Source: Serpentinicella sp031432315
Lineage (GTDB): Bacteria > Bacillota > Clostridia > Peptostreptococcales > Natronincolaceae
Assembly: GCF_031432315.1 (NCBI RefSeq)
Contig: NZ_JAVKGO010000003.1
Span: forward strand, 1-64,000
Reading direction: 5' to 3'
Length of the DNA stretch: 64,000 nucleotides
The notes under the pieces are model-generated. The model was not told where the DNA came from. It saw only the letters and a program-made list of their open reading frames with translations, and ran no database searches. This document shows, one piece after another, positions 26,631-34,684 of the stretch. The position numbers and the translations under genes are program-made. Each line of letters begins with the position of its first letter. Within the stretch, counting starts at the first letter, position 1.

Positions 26631-27259
26631 ATATTGCTGTATTAATTTCCGGAAGTGGATCAAATCTTCAGTCCCTTATGGATTATTTACGAATAGAAAA
26701 GGTTAATGGTGAGGTTAAACTTGTTGTTTCGAATAAAGAAGATGCTTATGGTTTAGTGCGGGCAAAAGGCCATGAGATAAAAACAGCTATTATTAATAAA
26801 GCGCTTTTTCCTGATGCAAAGGATCGAACACAACAGTTAATTAACGTATTAGAGAATGAAAAAATTGATTTAATCGTTCTAGCTGGTTATTTGGCCATGG
26901 TACCTGATCAGGTTATTGAAAAGTATAGAAATAAAATTATAAACATTCATCCTTCTCTGATCCCTAGTTTTAGTGGCATGGGCTACTATGGATTAAATGT
27001 ACATAAAGGGGCGATTGAGCGAGGGGTTAAAATTACTGGTGCTACAGTACATTTTGTAAATGAAGAAACCGATGGAGGCCCAATCATCTTGCAAGAGACC
27101 GTTGCTGTAGATTTTGATGATACACCAGAGACATTACAAAAAAAAGTATTAGAAATAGAACACAGGCTACTGCCATATGTAGTAAAGCTATTTATACAAG
27201 ATAAGATACGGGTAATAGGCAATAAGGTTAAGGTAGAAACAAATGAAGATATTCGATAA
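26618..27259 (+). CDS. purN: GAR transformylase PurN
   Basis: Transfers a formyl group from 10-formyl-tetrahydrofolate to GAR. 213 residues. It has L-I-S-G-S-G-S-N-L-Q near the start (phosphate site), the catalytic I-N-I-H-P-S-L-I-P-S-F block, and the H-F-V-N-E-E-T-D-G-G-P-I segment with the active-site aspartate. The ATG lies within the last codons of purM with GGTGAAA upstream. Confidence 0.96.
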   Translation: MSGVNIAVLISGSGSNLQSLMDYLRIEKVNGEVKLVVSNKEDAYGLVRAKGHEIKTAIINKALFPDAKDRTQQLINVLENEKIDLIVLAGYLAMVPDQVIEKYRNKIINIHPSLIPSFSGMGYYGLNVHKGAIERGVKITGATVHFVNEETDGGPIILQETVAVDFDDTPETLQKKVLEIEHRLLPYVVKLFIQDKIRVIGNKVKVETNEDIR

Positions 27260-27280
27260 ATTTTAAAATGAGGTGAAAAA

Positions 27281-28810
27281 ATGATTAAAAGAGCACTAAT
27301 TAGTGTTTCAGATAAAACAGGTATTGTAGATTTTGCAAAAAAATTATCGGATTTAGGTGTGGAGATTTTATCGACCGGTGGAACTGCAAAATTATTAAGA
27401 GATTCGGGGATAGATGCTATAGATGTTTCTGATGTAACAGGGTTTCCTGAGTGCTTAGACGGTAGAGTCAAGACATTACACCCGGTAGTACATGGTGGAA
27501 TATTGGCAATTAGGGATAATGAAGCCCATATGAAAACATTAAAGGACTTAAATATAGATACAATTGACTTAGTGGTTATTAATTTATATCCTTTTAAAGA
27601 AACGGTTTTAAAACCAAATGTTATGCTAGAAGAAGCCATAGAAAACATTGATATAGGTGGACCAACGATGCTAAGGTCCTCAGCTAAAAATTATAAATTT
27701 GTCACTGTAGTCACTGATCCTAAAGATTACACGACGGTTATAGATGAAATAAAAGATAATGGGGATACCTTGTATAGTACTCGATACGACCTAGCATTAA
27801 AAGTATTTCAACATACAAGTCAGTACGATACATTGATTGCAAATTATTTAGGTAAAGATAAAGAAGTATTTCCTGATATGCTTTCATTAACTTATGAAAA
27901 AGCACAAGATTTAAGATACGGTGAAAATCCACATCAAGATGCGGTATTTTATAAAGAAGTTGGAAATCAAAAAGGTACTTTAGTAGACGGTGTGCAGTTA
28001 CAAGGAAAAGAATTATCCTTTAATAATATTAATGATACAAATGGGGCTTTAGAATTACTTAAGGAATTCGACGAACCTACAGTAGTAGCTGTTAAGCACA
28101 CAAATCCTTGTGGAGTTGCTTCAGGATTAAATATCTATGATGCATATCAAAAAGCTTATGTTGCAGATCCACTTTCAATTTTTGGTGGCATCGTTGCAGC
28201 TAATGATGTTGTGGATGGAAGAGCAGCTGAGGCAATGAAACAAATTTTCTTAGAAGTAATTATAGCGCCAGATTTTACAAAAGAAGCGCTAGAAGTGTTA
28301 AGTTCAAAGCCTAATTTAAGGTTAATTAAATTAGAGGATATAAAAGCTAAAAGTGCGCAAACAATGGATCTGAAAAAAGTTGCTGGGGGACTATTAATCC
28401 AAAAGTCTAATGATCAACTAATGAATGAAACAAATGTAGCTACAGAAAAAGCACCGAGTGAAAAAGAAATGGAAGATTTACTATTTGCATACAAAATTGT
28501 TAAGCATGTTAAATCAAATGCTATTGTAATAGTTAGAAATAAACAAACTTTAGCTGTAGGGCCAGGACAAACAAGTAGAGTTTGGGCACTACAAAATGCA
28601 ATTAAAAACTCGGAGCATGATCTAGAGGGAAGTGTCCTTGCTTCCGATGCATTTTTTCCATTTAGAGATGCAGTTGATGAAGCAATCAAAGCTGGGGTAA
28701 AGGCAATTATTCAACCTGGTGGATCTGTAAGGGATGAAGAATCAATTAATGCTTGTAATGAGGCGGGAGTGTCAATGGTCTTTACAGGTATGAGACACTT
28801 CAAACACTAA
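27281..28810 (+). CDS. purH: AICAR transformylase / IMP cyclohydrolase PurH
   Basis: Bifunctional last two steps to IMP. 509 residues, the normal length. The N-terminal cyclohydrolase domain starts with I-S-V-S-D-K-T-G-I, the C-terminal formyltransferase contains V-A-V-K-H-T-N-P-C-G with the catalytic Lys-His pair, and the protein ends in F-T-G-M-R-H-F-K-H. ATG with GAGGTGAA, 21 bases after purN. Confidence 0.97.
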   Translation: MIKRALISVSDKTGIVDFAKKLSDLGVEILSTGGTAKLLRDSGIDAIDVSDVTGFPECLDGRVKTLHPVVHGGILAIRDNEAHMKTLKDLNIDTIDLVVINLYPFKETVLKPNVMLEEAIENIDIGGPTMLRSSAKNYKFVTVVTDPKDYTTVIDEIKDNGDTLYSTRYDLALKVFQHTSQYDTLIANYLGKDKEVFPDMLSLTYEKAQDLRYGENPHQDAVFYKEVGNQKGTLVDGVQLQGKELSFNNINDTNGALELLKEFDEPTVVAVKHTNPCGVASGLNIYDAYQKAYVADPLSIFGGIVAANDVVDGRAAEAMKQIFLEVIIAPDFTKEALEVLSSKPNLRLIKLEDIKAKSAQTMDLKKVAGGLLIQKSNDQLMNETNVATEKAPSEKEMEDLLFAYKIVKHVKSNAIVIVRNKQTLAVGPGQTSRVWALQNAIKNSEHDLEGSVLASDAFFPFRDAVDEAIKAGVKAIIQPGGSVRDEESINACNEAGVSMVFTGMRHFKH

Positions 28811-28855
28811 AATAATACCTTCACGTTATAAAATACATTTTTGGGGGTGTAAGTA

Positions 28856-30109
28856 TTGAAAGTATTAATTGTCGGTAGTGGGGGAAGAGAACACGCCATT
28901 GCATGGAAGGTTAGTAAAAGTCCTCTAGTAACAGAAATTTTTTGTGCGCCAGGAAATCCTGGAATTGAAGAGATAGCAAAATGTGTAGAAATAGATGTGG
29001 GAAATATAGAAAAGCTTGTAGAATTTTCCCGGGAAATAAACATAGATTTGACGATTGTTGGACCAGAAGTACCTTTAGTGGCTGGAATTGTCGATGCATT
29101 CAAAAAAGAAGGATTATCTATTATAGGACCTTCAAAAAAGGCTGCGCAGTTAGAAGGAAGTAAAGCTTTTTCGAAAAACTTTATGGAAAAATATAATATC
29201 CCTTCTGCGCGTTACGATGAAGTAGTAACTTATGAAGAGGCATGCCTCGCATTGGATCAATATAGCTATCCAGTTGTAATTAAAGCAGATGGACTAGCAG
29301 CAGGAAAAGGTGTGCTTATTTGTGAAAACAGAAAAGAAGCGGAAGCCGGTTTAAAAGATATCTTACTGGATAAAGTTTTTGGAGATGCTGGAAACAAAGT
29401 GGTAATCGAAGAATTTTTAGAAGGAATTGAAACATCAATACTTTGTTTTGTGGACAAAGGTAAAATCGTACCAATGGTAAGTAGTCAAGATCACAAAAGA
29501 ATTTTTGATGGAGATAAGGGGCCAAACACCGGAGGGATGGGCACCTACTCGCCAAACTATGTCTATACTGATGCTATTGCAAGAAAAGTAGATGAAACGA
29601 TCTTACAACCTACACTAAAAGGAATACAAGATGAAGCTATGGATTATGTTGGAATCTTATTCATTGGTCTTATGATTACGAAGGAAGGACCAAAGGTATT
29701 AGAGTACAATGTTAGATTTGGTGATCCTGAGACACAAGTAGTACTTCCAAGACTAGAAACGGATCTTGTAGAGATTTTTCAAGCAATGATAAAAAATGAG
29801 CTTTCAAATATCGATATTAAATGGAACGACAAGGCTGCAGTTTGTGTTGTACTAGCTTCTGGAGGGTATCCTGGAAGTTATGAAAAGGGTAAAAAAATTG
29901 CAGGTATGGAACAAATGGATCAAGACATTATTGCATTCCATTCAGGGACAAAAACAATAGATGGTGATTTGACGACAAATGGTGGTCGTGTAATGGGTGT
30001 CACTGCTATTGCAGATTCCATAAATTCAGCTAAAGAAAAAGCCTATTATAATGTAGAAAAAATTTCTTTTGATGGAAAACAATATAGAAAAGACATTGCA
30101 ACCGTATAA
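28856..30109 (+). CDS. purD: Phosphoribosylamine-glycine ligase PurD
   Basis: Makes GAR from phosphoribosylamine, glycine and ATP. 417 residues, an ATP-grasp enzyme. The N-terminal L-I-V-G-S-G-G-R-E-H-A-I, the K-A-D-G-L-A-A-G-K-G-V nucleotide site and N-V-R-F-G-D-P-E-T-Q metal site are clear. TTG start following GGGGGTG. Last gene of the operon, closed by a palindromic terminator. Confidence 0.96.
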   Translation: MKVLIVGSGGREHAIAWKVSKSPLVTEIFCAPGNPGIEEIAKCVEIDVGNIEKLVEFSREINIDLTIVGPEVPLVAGIVDAFKKEGLSIIGPSKKAAQLEGSKAFSKNFMEKYNIPSARYDEVVTYEEACLALDQYSYPVVIKADGLAAGKGVLICENRKEAEAGLKDILLDKVFGDAGNKVVIEEFLEGIETSILCFVDKGKIVPMVSSQDHKRIFDGDKGPNTGGMGTYSPNYVYTDAIARKVDETILQPTLKGIQDEAMDYVGILFIGLMITKEGPKVLEYNVRFGDPETQVVLPRLETDLVEIFQAMIKNELSNIDIKWNDKAAVCVVLASGGYPGSYEKGKKIAGMEQMDQDIIAFHSGTKTIDGDLTTNGGRVMGVTAIADSINSAKEKAYYNVEKISFDGKQYRKDIATV

Positions 30110-30119
30110 AATTGAAATG

Positions 30120-30147
30120 AAAAGGGTGATCTATAGATCACCCTTTT
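30120..30147 (+). terminator. Terminator after purD, probably bidirectional
   Basis: A perfect 28-base palindrome, AAAAGGGTGATC and its complement around CTAT/AG, ending TTTTCTA. It lies between convergent purD and the small minus-strand gene and could serve both. Confidence 0.8.
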
Positions 30148-30171
30148 CTACTATATAAAGCAAAAGTGGCA

Positions 30172-30387
30172 TTAGTCACTTTTAAAAATGTTTTTTGAAG
30201 AAAGATTACTAAATAGCGACTTAAGTTCTTCACTGTTAAAATGACTTGAATCTAAAGCGTCTTTATCTCTAATCATATCTAAAGGCATAAGATATGCATT
30301 CATCATATTTTTTTCAACGATGTTATAGTCCCTTGCATTATAACTTTCATCAATAATATCTTGACCATTTCTAGATGTTTTACTCAA
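30172..30387 (-). CDS. Hypothetical protein, 71 aa
   Basis: No family recognised. A hydrophilic, mostly helical small protein with a central D-Y-N-I-V-E-K-N-M-M-N-A-Y-L-M-P-L-D-M stretch and a Ser/Asn-rich C-terminus. No cysteine, no membrane helix. AAGGAGG lies at the right distance before the ATG on the minus strand, the main evidence that it is real. It is convergent with purD and divergent from the YerC gene. Confidence 0.6.
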   Translation of the reverse strand: MSKTSRNGQDIIDESYNARDYNIVEKNMMNAYLMPLDMIRDKDALDSSHFNSEELKSLFSNLSSKNIFKSD

Positions 30388-30576
30388 AATAAAACCTCCT
30401 TAAACATATTTAATATATAGTATAGTATTAGCAATAAATAAGAAAAATAAATTAGGAAATAATACAAACAATTTAACTAATTAAAGTATGAAAGAGGAAA
30501 AGTAAAAGCGATGACGAATAAGTAATTATTAGGTAGTTTTTGATTAAAATGAACAAGAAATTTAGAGGTGAAATGC

Positions 30577-30894
30577 ATGGCTTACGAATCAAAAATTAAA
30601 GATAAATTTACTGAATCTTTATTTGAAGCAATTTTACAACTTAGCACAATAGAAGAATGTTATCGTTTTTTTGATGATGTATGTACGATTAAAGAAATAC
30701 AATCTATTTCTCAACGGCTTGAGGTTGCAAAGCTGCTAAAGCTAGGAAAAACCTACACAGAGATTGAAGAAGATACAGGGGCGAGTGCGGCTACAATTAG
30801 CCGGGTCAGTCGTTGCTTACACTATGGTGCAGATGGATACAATTTAATCTTAGAACGTTTAGAAGAAAAAAAAGAAGGTACTAAGGACAAATAA
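30577..30894 (+). CDS. yerC: YerC/YecD family TrpR-like regulator
   Basis: 105-residue DNA-binding protein of the TrpR-like YerC family found in Gram-positives; its regulon is not well defined. Residues about 28-90 hold the TrpR-type helix-turn-helix: C-T-I-K-E-I-Q-S-I-S-Q-R-L-E-V-A-K-L-L then T-Y-T-E-I-E-E-D-T-G-A-S-A-A-T-I-S-R-V-S-R. Start: AGAGGTGA overlaps the GTG at 30568, so the ATG at 30577 is preferred. The terminator begins inside its last codons. Despite the TrpR fold, no tryptophan response should be assumed. Confidence 0.85.
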   Translation: MAYESKIKDKFTESLFEAILQLSTIEECYRFFDDVCTIKEIQSISQRLEVAKLLKLGKTYTEIEEDTGASAATISRVSRCLHYGADGYNLILERLEEKKEGTKDK

Positions 30895-30922
30895 GGGCTG
30901 TCTTTAGCACCTTCTTTTTATA
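30871..30922 (+). terminator. Terminator overlapping the yerC end
   Basis: AAGAAGGT-a-CTAA-g-GACA pairs with TGTC-TTTAG-c-ACCTTCTT, followed by TTTTAT. Placed between convergent yerC and lysC. Confidence 0.75.
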
Positions 30923-30938
30923 TCTATCTACAATCACT

Positions 30939-32144
30939 TTACTTACATAGATCAAATGCATCATGAAGGATATTAACAGCTTTTTGAGCGTGTTCTGTTT
31001 TAACCAGACAAGAGATTGTTAAATGAGAATCGGAAGTCTGGTATATTTTAATATTATTTTTACCTAGTGCAGATACTACTTTTGCCATAACGCCAGGTAT
31101 ACCCATCATTCGATTACCAATAATGGTGACTTTACTAAACGCTTTAGAAATTTTATAGTTTAATTGAAGGTTATCTAAAATTTCAATTAAAGAAAATTCT
31201 TGTTTACAATCTATCGTAAATATTTTTTTATCTTGTAATAAATTAATCATATCGATACTAATATGATTATTGCTAATAGCCGAGAATAAAGCGACATCTT
31301 CAGAAAGTGTATCATTACATAAAACAGTTATTTGTGATATATCATCCTTTTGAGTAATAGCAGTAAGCAACCTATCCTGTTTTAGATAAATTTCCTTTTC
31401 TTTTGAATGGATCAAAGTGCCAGGATGGTTTGTCTGGGCATTTTTTATTTTGAGTGGAATATTGCCTTTTTGTGCAAACTCTACAGCCCGGGGATGAATT
31501 ACTTTTGCACCTTTGTCAGCCATTTGAAAAATCTCGTCATAATTAATAGTACTAATTGTTTTTGCCTTGGAGACAACATTAGGATCAGCTGTCATAATAC
31601 CATCTACATCCGTATAAATTTCAACTACATTAGCTTTTAGTGCCATGCCTAGGGCTGTAGCAGTAGTATCACTACCTCCTCTTCCTAAGGTGGTGATTTT
31701 TTTATCCGTACATATTCCTTGAAAGCCTGTAACCACAACTATATAGTTTTTTTCAAGATACTCATTAATGTATTCTGTATCAATTGAAAGAATATCTGCA
31801 TTGCTATAATTATTGTCAGTCTTAATTCCTGCTTGAAATCCCATAAGCGGTACAGCGTTATAACCCTTAGACTCTAATTCCGCTGCAAAAGTGACGGCGG
31901 AGATCATTTCCCCACAAGACATTAAAAAATCTAATAGTTCCAGACTACAGTTTGGATAATGATCAAGAATCAAACTTCTAAGTGTATCCGTTGCATAAGG
32001 CGCACCTTTCCTTCCCATTGCAGATACAACAACTACAACTTGGTTGCCCTTGTTATAACACGCTAATACTTTATCTATAGCCAGCTGTCTTTTTTCAGTA
32101 GTAGAAACTGATGTACCTCCAAACTTTTGCACAATAATACTCAT
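30939..32144 (-). CDS. lysC: Aspartokinase
   Basis: Phosphorylates aspartate, the entry to lysine, threonine, methionine and diaminopimelate synthesis. 401 residues from MSIIVQKFGGTSVSTTEKR, with the kinase signature K-F-G-G-T-S, L-G-R-G-G-S-D-T-T-A near residue 155, and two C-terminal ACT domains (about 265-400) for feedback control. ATG at 32144 follows GGTGGTGGT on the minus strand; a longer frame exists but has no ribosome site. No lysine riboswitch or T-box was found in the ~150 bases upstream. Which end product inhibits it cannot be told. Confidence 0.93.
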   Translation of the reverse strand: MSIIVQKFGGTSVSTTEKRQLAIDKVLACYNKGNQVVVVVSAMGRKGAPYATDTLRSLILDHYPNCSLELLDFLMSCGEMISAVTFAAELESKGYNAVPLMGFQAGIKTDNNYSNADILSIDTEYINEYLEKNYIVVVTGFQGICTDKKITTLGRGGSDTTATALGMALKANVVEIYTDVDGIMTADPNVVSKAKTISTINYDEIFQMADKGAKVIHPRAVEFAQKGNIPLKIKNAQTNHPGTLIHSKEKEIYLKQDRLLTAITQKDDISQITVLCNDTLSEDVALFSAISNNHISIDMINLLQDKKIFTIDCKQEFSLIEILDNLQLNYKISKAFSKVTIIGNRMMGIPGVMAKVVSALGKNNIKIYQTSDSHLTISCLVKTEHAQKAVNILHDAFDLCK

Positions 32145-32295
32145 AATACCACCACCATTTAAATAATAGTCTGTGTATATTAGCATATGATTTAAAATTA
32201 AAATAGTGATAGCTTAACTAAATTCACCATTTAATTGCAATTATCATAGTATATAGTGAGAAAAGATAGAAATTAATTTAAGGAGGGTAAATTTT

Positions 32296-32484
32296 ATGAG
32301 TGATTTAGTGAAAAAAGATACTTTGGGTGGATTGTTTGGTGGAAAAAGCAGTTTATTATTCTTTTTCTTGTTGTTAGTTATAATTTTCTGTAACTGTGGC
32401 ATATTCAGAGGCTCTGGTGACAGCTTGTTATTCTTCTTGTTGTTATTAGTGGTACTATTTAGTGGAAGAGGGTTATGGATTTAA
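32296..32484 (+). CDS. Tiny double-helix hydrophobic protein, paralogue 1
   Basis: 62 residues, no known function recognised. Two hydrophobic segments share the motif S-L-L-F-F-(F)-L-L-L-V; the first is followed by an invariant I-F-C-N-C-G pair of cysteines. Positive residues sit at the N-terminus and near the C-terminal R-G-L-W. ATG after AAGGAGGG. The next gene encodes a close paralogue, 47 bases away, probably in the same transcript. Very short, membrane-associated clostridial proteins of this style are often linked with sporulation, but that is only a guess here. Confidence 0.75.
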   Translation: MSDLVKKDTLGGLFGGKSSLLFFFLLLVIIFCNCGIFRGSGDSLLFFLLLLVVLFSGRGLWI

Positions 32485-32531
32485 TTAAATAAGTTGAAAA
32501 AGCTAACAAAGATCAAGAAAGGAGAGAAATT

Positions 32532-32711
32532 ATGACTGACGCATTAAAAAGTATTTTTCATGGATACGATAGTAGTTTACTATTCTTTTTCTTAATTTTA
32601 GTTATAATTTTCTGCAACTGTGGTCTATTTGCTGATTCAGGAGATAGTTTATTATTCTTCTTCTTGTTACTAATACTTTTATTTGGTGGAAAGCGACTTT
32701 GGACCATATAA
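32532..32711 (+). CDS. Tiny double-helix hydrophobic protein, paralogue 2
   Basis: 59 residues, not recognised functionally. Clearly homologous to the preceding protein: D-S-S-L-L-F-F-F-L-I-L-V-I-I-F-C-N-C-G-L-F, then G-D-S-L-L-F-F-F-L-L-L, ending K-R-L-W-T-I. The N-terminal 12 residues differ between the two, while the two membrane segments and the C-N-C motif are kept. ATG after AAAGGAGAG. Followed by a strong terminator, so the pair forms a small operon made by tandem duplication. Confidence 0.75.
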   Translation: MTDALKSIFHGYDSSLLFFFLILVIIFCNCGLFADSGDSLLFFFLLLILLFGGKRLWTI

Positions 32712-32721
32712 ATTCAAGTTG

Positions 32722-32756
32722 AATGGGGCAATTTATATGCCCCATTTTTATTTTTT
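32722..32756 (+). terminator. Terminator of the tiny hydrophobic gene pair
   Basis: AATGGGGCA, loop ATTTATA, TGCCCCATT, then TTTATTTTTT. Confidence 0.92.
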
Positions 32757-32844
32757 GAATTGTGTTATTTGTGGACAATATATGATATACTAATACTATT
32801 AGAAAATTTATAACTTTATAAATTTAGAAGAGAGGTGTGGTCTG

Positions 32845-34263
32845 ATGAAAAATGATAAAAAAATAAACAATGACAGCAAACAGGAATTAGTTATGGATCA
32901 ACAAGTTATAACAGTACTTGAAAAAATATTTGACCCTATTCCTGTACCGATTATCATGTTAGATAAAGATACAAAAATCTTATTAATAAATAAAGCTTTT
33001 TTGGCGTATTTAAAAGTTGAAAAAGAAGATGCCATTGGAAAAGATGTTATTGAAGTAGATAAAGCATCGAGATTCCCTTATGTGTTACAAAACAAAAAAG
33101 AAGAGATTGCCTGGAAACATACCTTTCAAGGTGGCCAAACTGCAATTGTACATAGAATACCTGTATTAAATAATGATGGAAACGTACTGTATGCATTTGG
33201 AATGATACTATTCCAAGATATGGAAGAAGTAAGAAGTATGGTAGAAAAAAATAAGATATTAGAGTCGGAATTACATCACTATAAAAAACAGTTGATCAAA
33301 ATACAAGGAGCCAACTATAAATGGGAAAATATAGTTGGAGAGAGCAAAAACTTAAACCAAGTAAAATATATTGGAAGAAAAGCATCTCAAACGGAATCAA
33401 CCGTACTTTTAATGGGAGAAAGTGGTACAGGGAAAGAACTGTTTGCTCATTCAATTCATAATGATAGTAAAAGAAGCCCCTATCCTTTTGTTAAATTAAA
33501 CTGTGCTGCAATCCCCACGGATTTATTAGAGTCAGAACTTTTTGGATACGATGAAGGCGCTTTTACAGGTGCTAAAAAAGGTGGTAAAGTTGGTAAATTT
33601 GAATTGGCTAATAAAGGGACCATTTTCTTAGATGAAATTGGGGACATGCCATTAAATATGCAAGCAAAGCTACTAAGGGTACTACAAGATAAAGAAATTG
33701 AAAGAGTTGGTGGGAATAAACAAATTAATGTGGACGTTAGAGTAATCGCTGCCACTAACAAAAACCTGGAGGAATTAGTTAAAAAAGGAGAATTTAGAGA
33801 AGATCTATACTATAGAATTAATGTAATGGTTATTGAAGTACCTGCATTAAGGGATCGTCTTGATGATATAGAAGCGTTATCGAAAAATCTATTAGAAAAG
33901 ATATCACAAAGACTTGGAAAGTATGTGATTAAAATTTCCCACGAAGCTATGTCAATACTTAAGCGATATAATTGGCCTGGAAATGTACGTGAATTAGAAA
34001 ATACCCTAGAGAGGGCAATTAACTTAACTGACGGAGATACAATTACTGTAGATCATCTGCCATATAACATTACAAAAAAAGCACCTAAGACCATTGAAGA
34101 GCCAATTCGTGAATTAAATGACATTGTAGCAGATGCTGAAAAAGATGCAATTCTAAGGTGTCTAGAGTATACAAAAGGAAATAAACTAAAAACATCTAAA
34201 CTATTAAATATATCCCGTTCTAGCTTGTATGATAAAATTGAAAAGTATGGAATAGAAGTTTAA
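32845..34263 (+). CDS. Sigma-54-dependent activator, PAS-AAA+-HTH (regulator 1)
   Basis: 472-residue enhancer-binding protein. PAS sensor at about 28-130 (P-V-P-I-I-M-L-D-K-D-T-K-I), a linker helix, the AAA+ domain at about 165-395 with Walker A GESGTGKE, the sigma-54 contact loop EGAFTGA, and Walker B L-D-E-I-G-D, and a Fis-type HTH in the last 45 residues (L-K-T-S-K-L-L-N-I-S-R-S-S-L-Y). It needs RpoN, which is not in the window. It lies upstream of and codirectional with the liv transporter genes, with a close relative on their other side, so it probably regulates them or a linked amino acid pathway. The ligand is unknown. Confidence 0.92.
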   Translation: MKNDKKINNDSKQELVMDQQVITVLEKIFDPIPVPIIMLDKDTKILLINKAFLAYLKVEKEDAIGKDVIEVDKASRFPYVLQNKKEEIAWKHTFQGGQTAIVHRIPVLNNDGNVLYAFGMILFQDMEEVRSMVEKNKILESELHHYKKQLIKIQGANYKWENIVGESKNLNQVKYIGRKASQTESTVLLMGESGTGKELFAHSIHNDSKRSPYPFVKLNCAAIPTDLLESELFGYDEGAFTGAKKGGKVGKFELANKGTIFLDEIGDMPLNMQAKLLRVLQDKEIERVGGNKQINVDVRVIAATNKNLEELVKKGEFREDLYYRINVMVIEVPALRDRLDDIEALSKNLLEKISQRLGKYVIKISHEAMSILKRYNWPGNVRELENTLERAINLTDGDTITVDHLPYNITKKAPKTIEEPIRELNDIVADAEKDAILRCLEYTKGNKLKTSKLLNISRSSLYDKIEKYGIEV

Positions 34264-34447
34264 AAAGGAATTATTTCCATTAAAAATCAAAAAGTGTTAG
34301 ATTTTTTTCGACAAAGCACTTTTGTTAAATAACGCCAAATTAGAAAATTCCAACAATTTGAATGTCGAATAAGTGACCAACTTTACAACAAAATAGAACA
34401 TGTCTAAAAAATATAGTTGAAATTTTGTTTGATATAGATTACAATGA

Positions 34448-34492
34448 TTACAAAAGAAATAAGATTAAGCAATATACTTATTTCTTTTGTAA
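34448..34492. repeat. Perfect 16-bp inverted repeat in the liv upstream region
   Basis: TTACAAAAGAAATAAG and its exact complement CTTATTTCTTTTGTAA around a 13-base spacer. No T tract follows on either strand, so it is not a normal terminator; it could be an operator or a transcribed hairpin. It lies in the 421-base gap between regulator 1 and livJ. Confidence 0.7.
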
Positions 34493-34568
34493 GCGGGTTA
34501 TAAAATTATTGATTATAATAAAAGATTTTTTACTGTGTCTCACATACGTAATAAAAACGTACGGAAAA

Positions 34569-34597
34569 TTGACACAGTGTAAAATTTTGCACATAAT
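34569..34597 (+). promoter_or_regulatory. Sigma-A-type promoter of the liv operon
   Basis: TTGACA, exactly 17 bases, CATAAT; start near 34604, about 80 bases before livJ. No TGGCAC-N5-TTGCA sigma-54 promoter was found in this gap. Confidence 0.7.
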
Positions 34598-34627
34598 CAA
34601 TTATTGAGTAGACCGACTTACAATGTA

Positions 34628-34648
34628 TTATAACCCAAAGGGTTATAA
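34628..34648. promoter_or_regulatory. 9-bp palindrome in the livJ leader
   Basis: TTATAACCC AAA GGGTTATAA. GGGTTATAAAAT recurs at 34494-34505. It lies between the promoter and the ribosome site, a plausible operator or mRNA hairpin; no factor can be named. Confidence 0.5.
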
Positions 34649-34684
34649 AATATAAAAAAACAAAAAAATGGGGAGGTTTTTATT

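Noticed and set aside
26986..27648. A 220-codon minus-strand frame opposite purN/purH
   Set aside because: It is antisense to two strongly conserved purine genes, has no ribosome site, and shows low-complexity composition typical of shadow frames.
32145..32295. Lysine riboswitch upstream of lysC
   Set aside because: The divergent gap is only ~150 bases with no conserved lysine aptamer blocks and no terminator on the minus strand.
34264..34684. Sigma-54 promoter for the liv operon
   Set aside because: Checked for GG-N10-GC and TGGCAC-N5-TTGC on the plus strand. No acceptable match was found, while a good sigma-A-type promoter is present.
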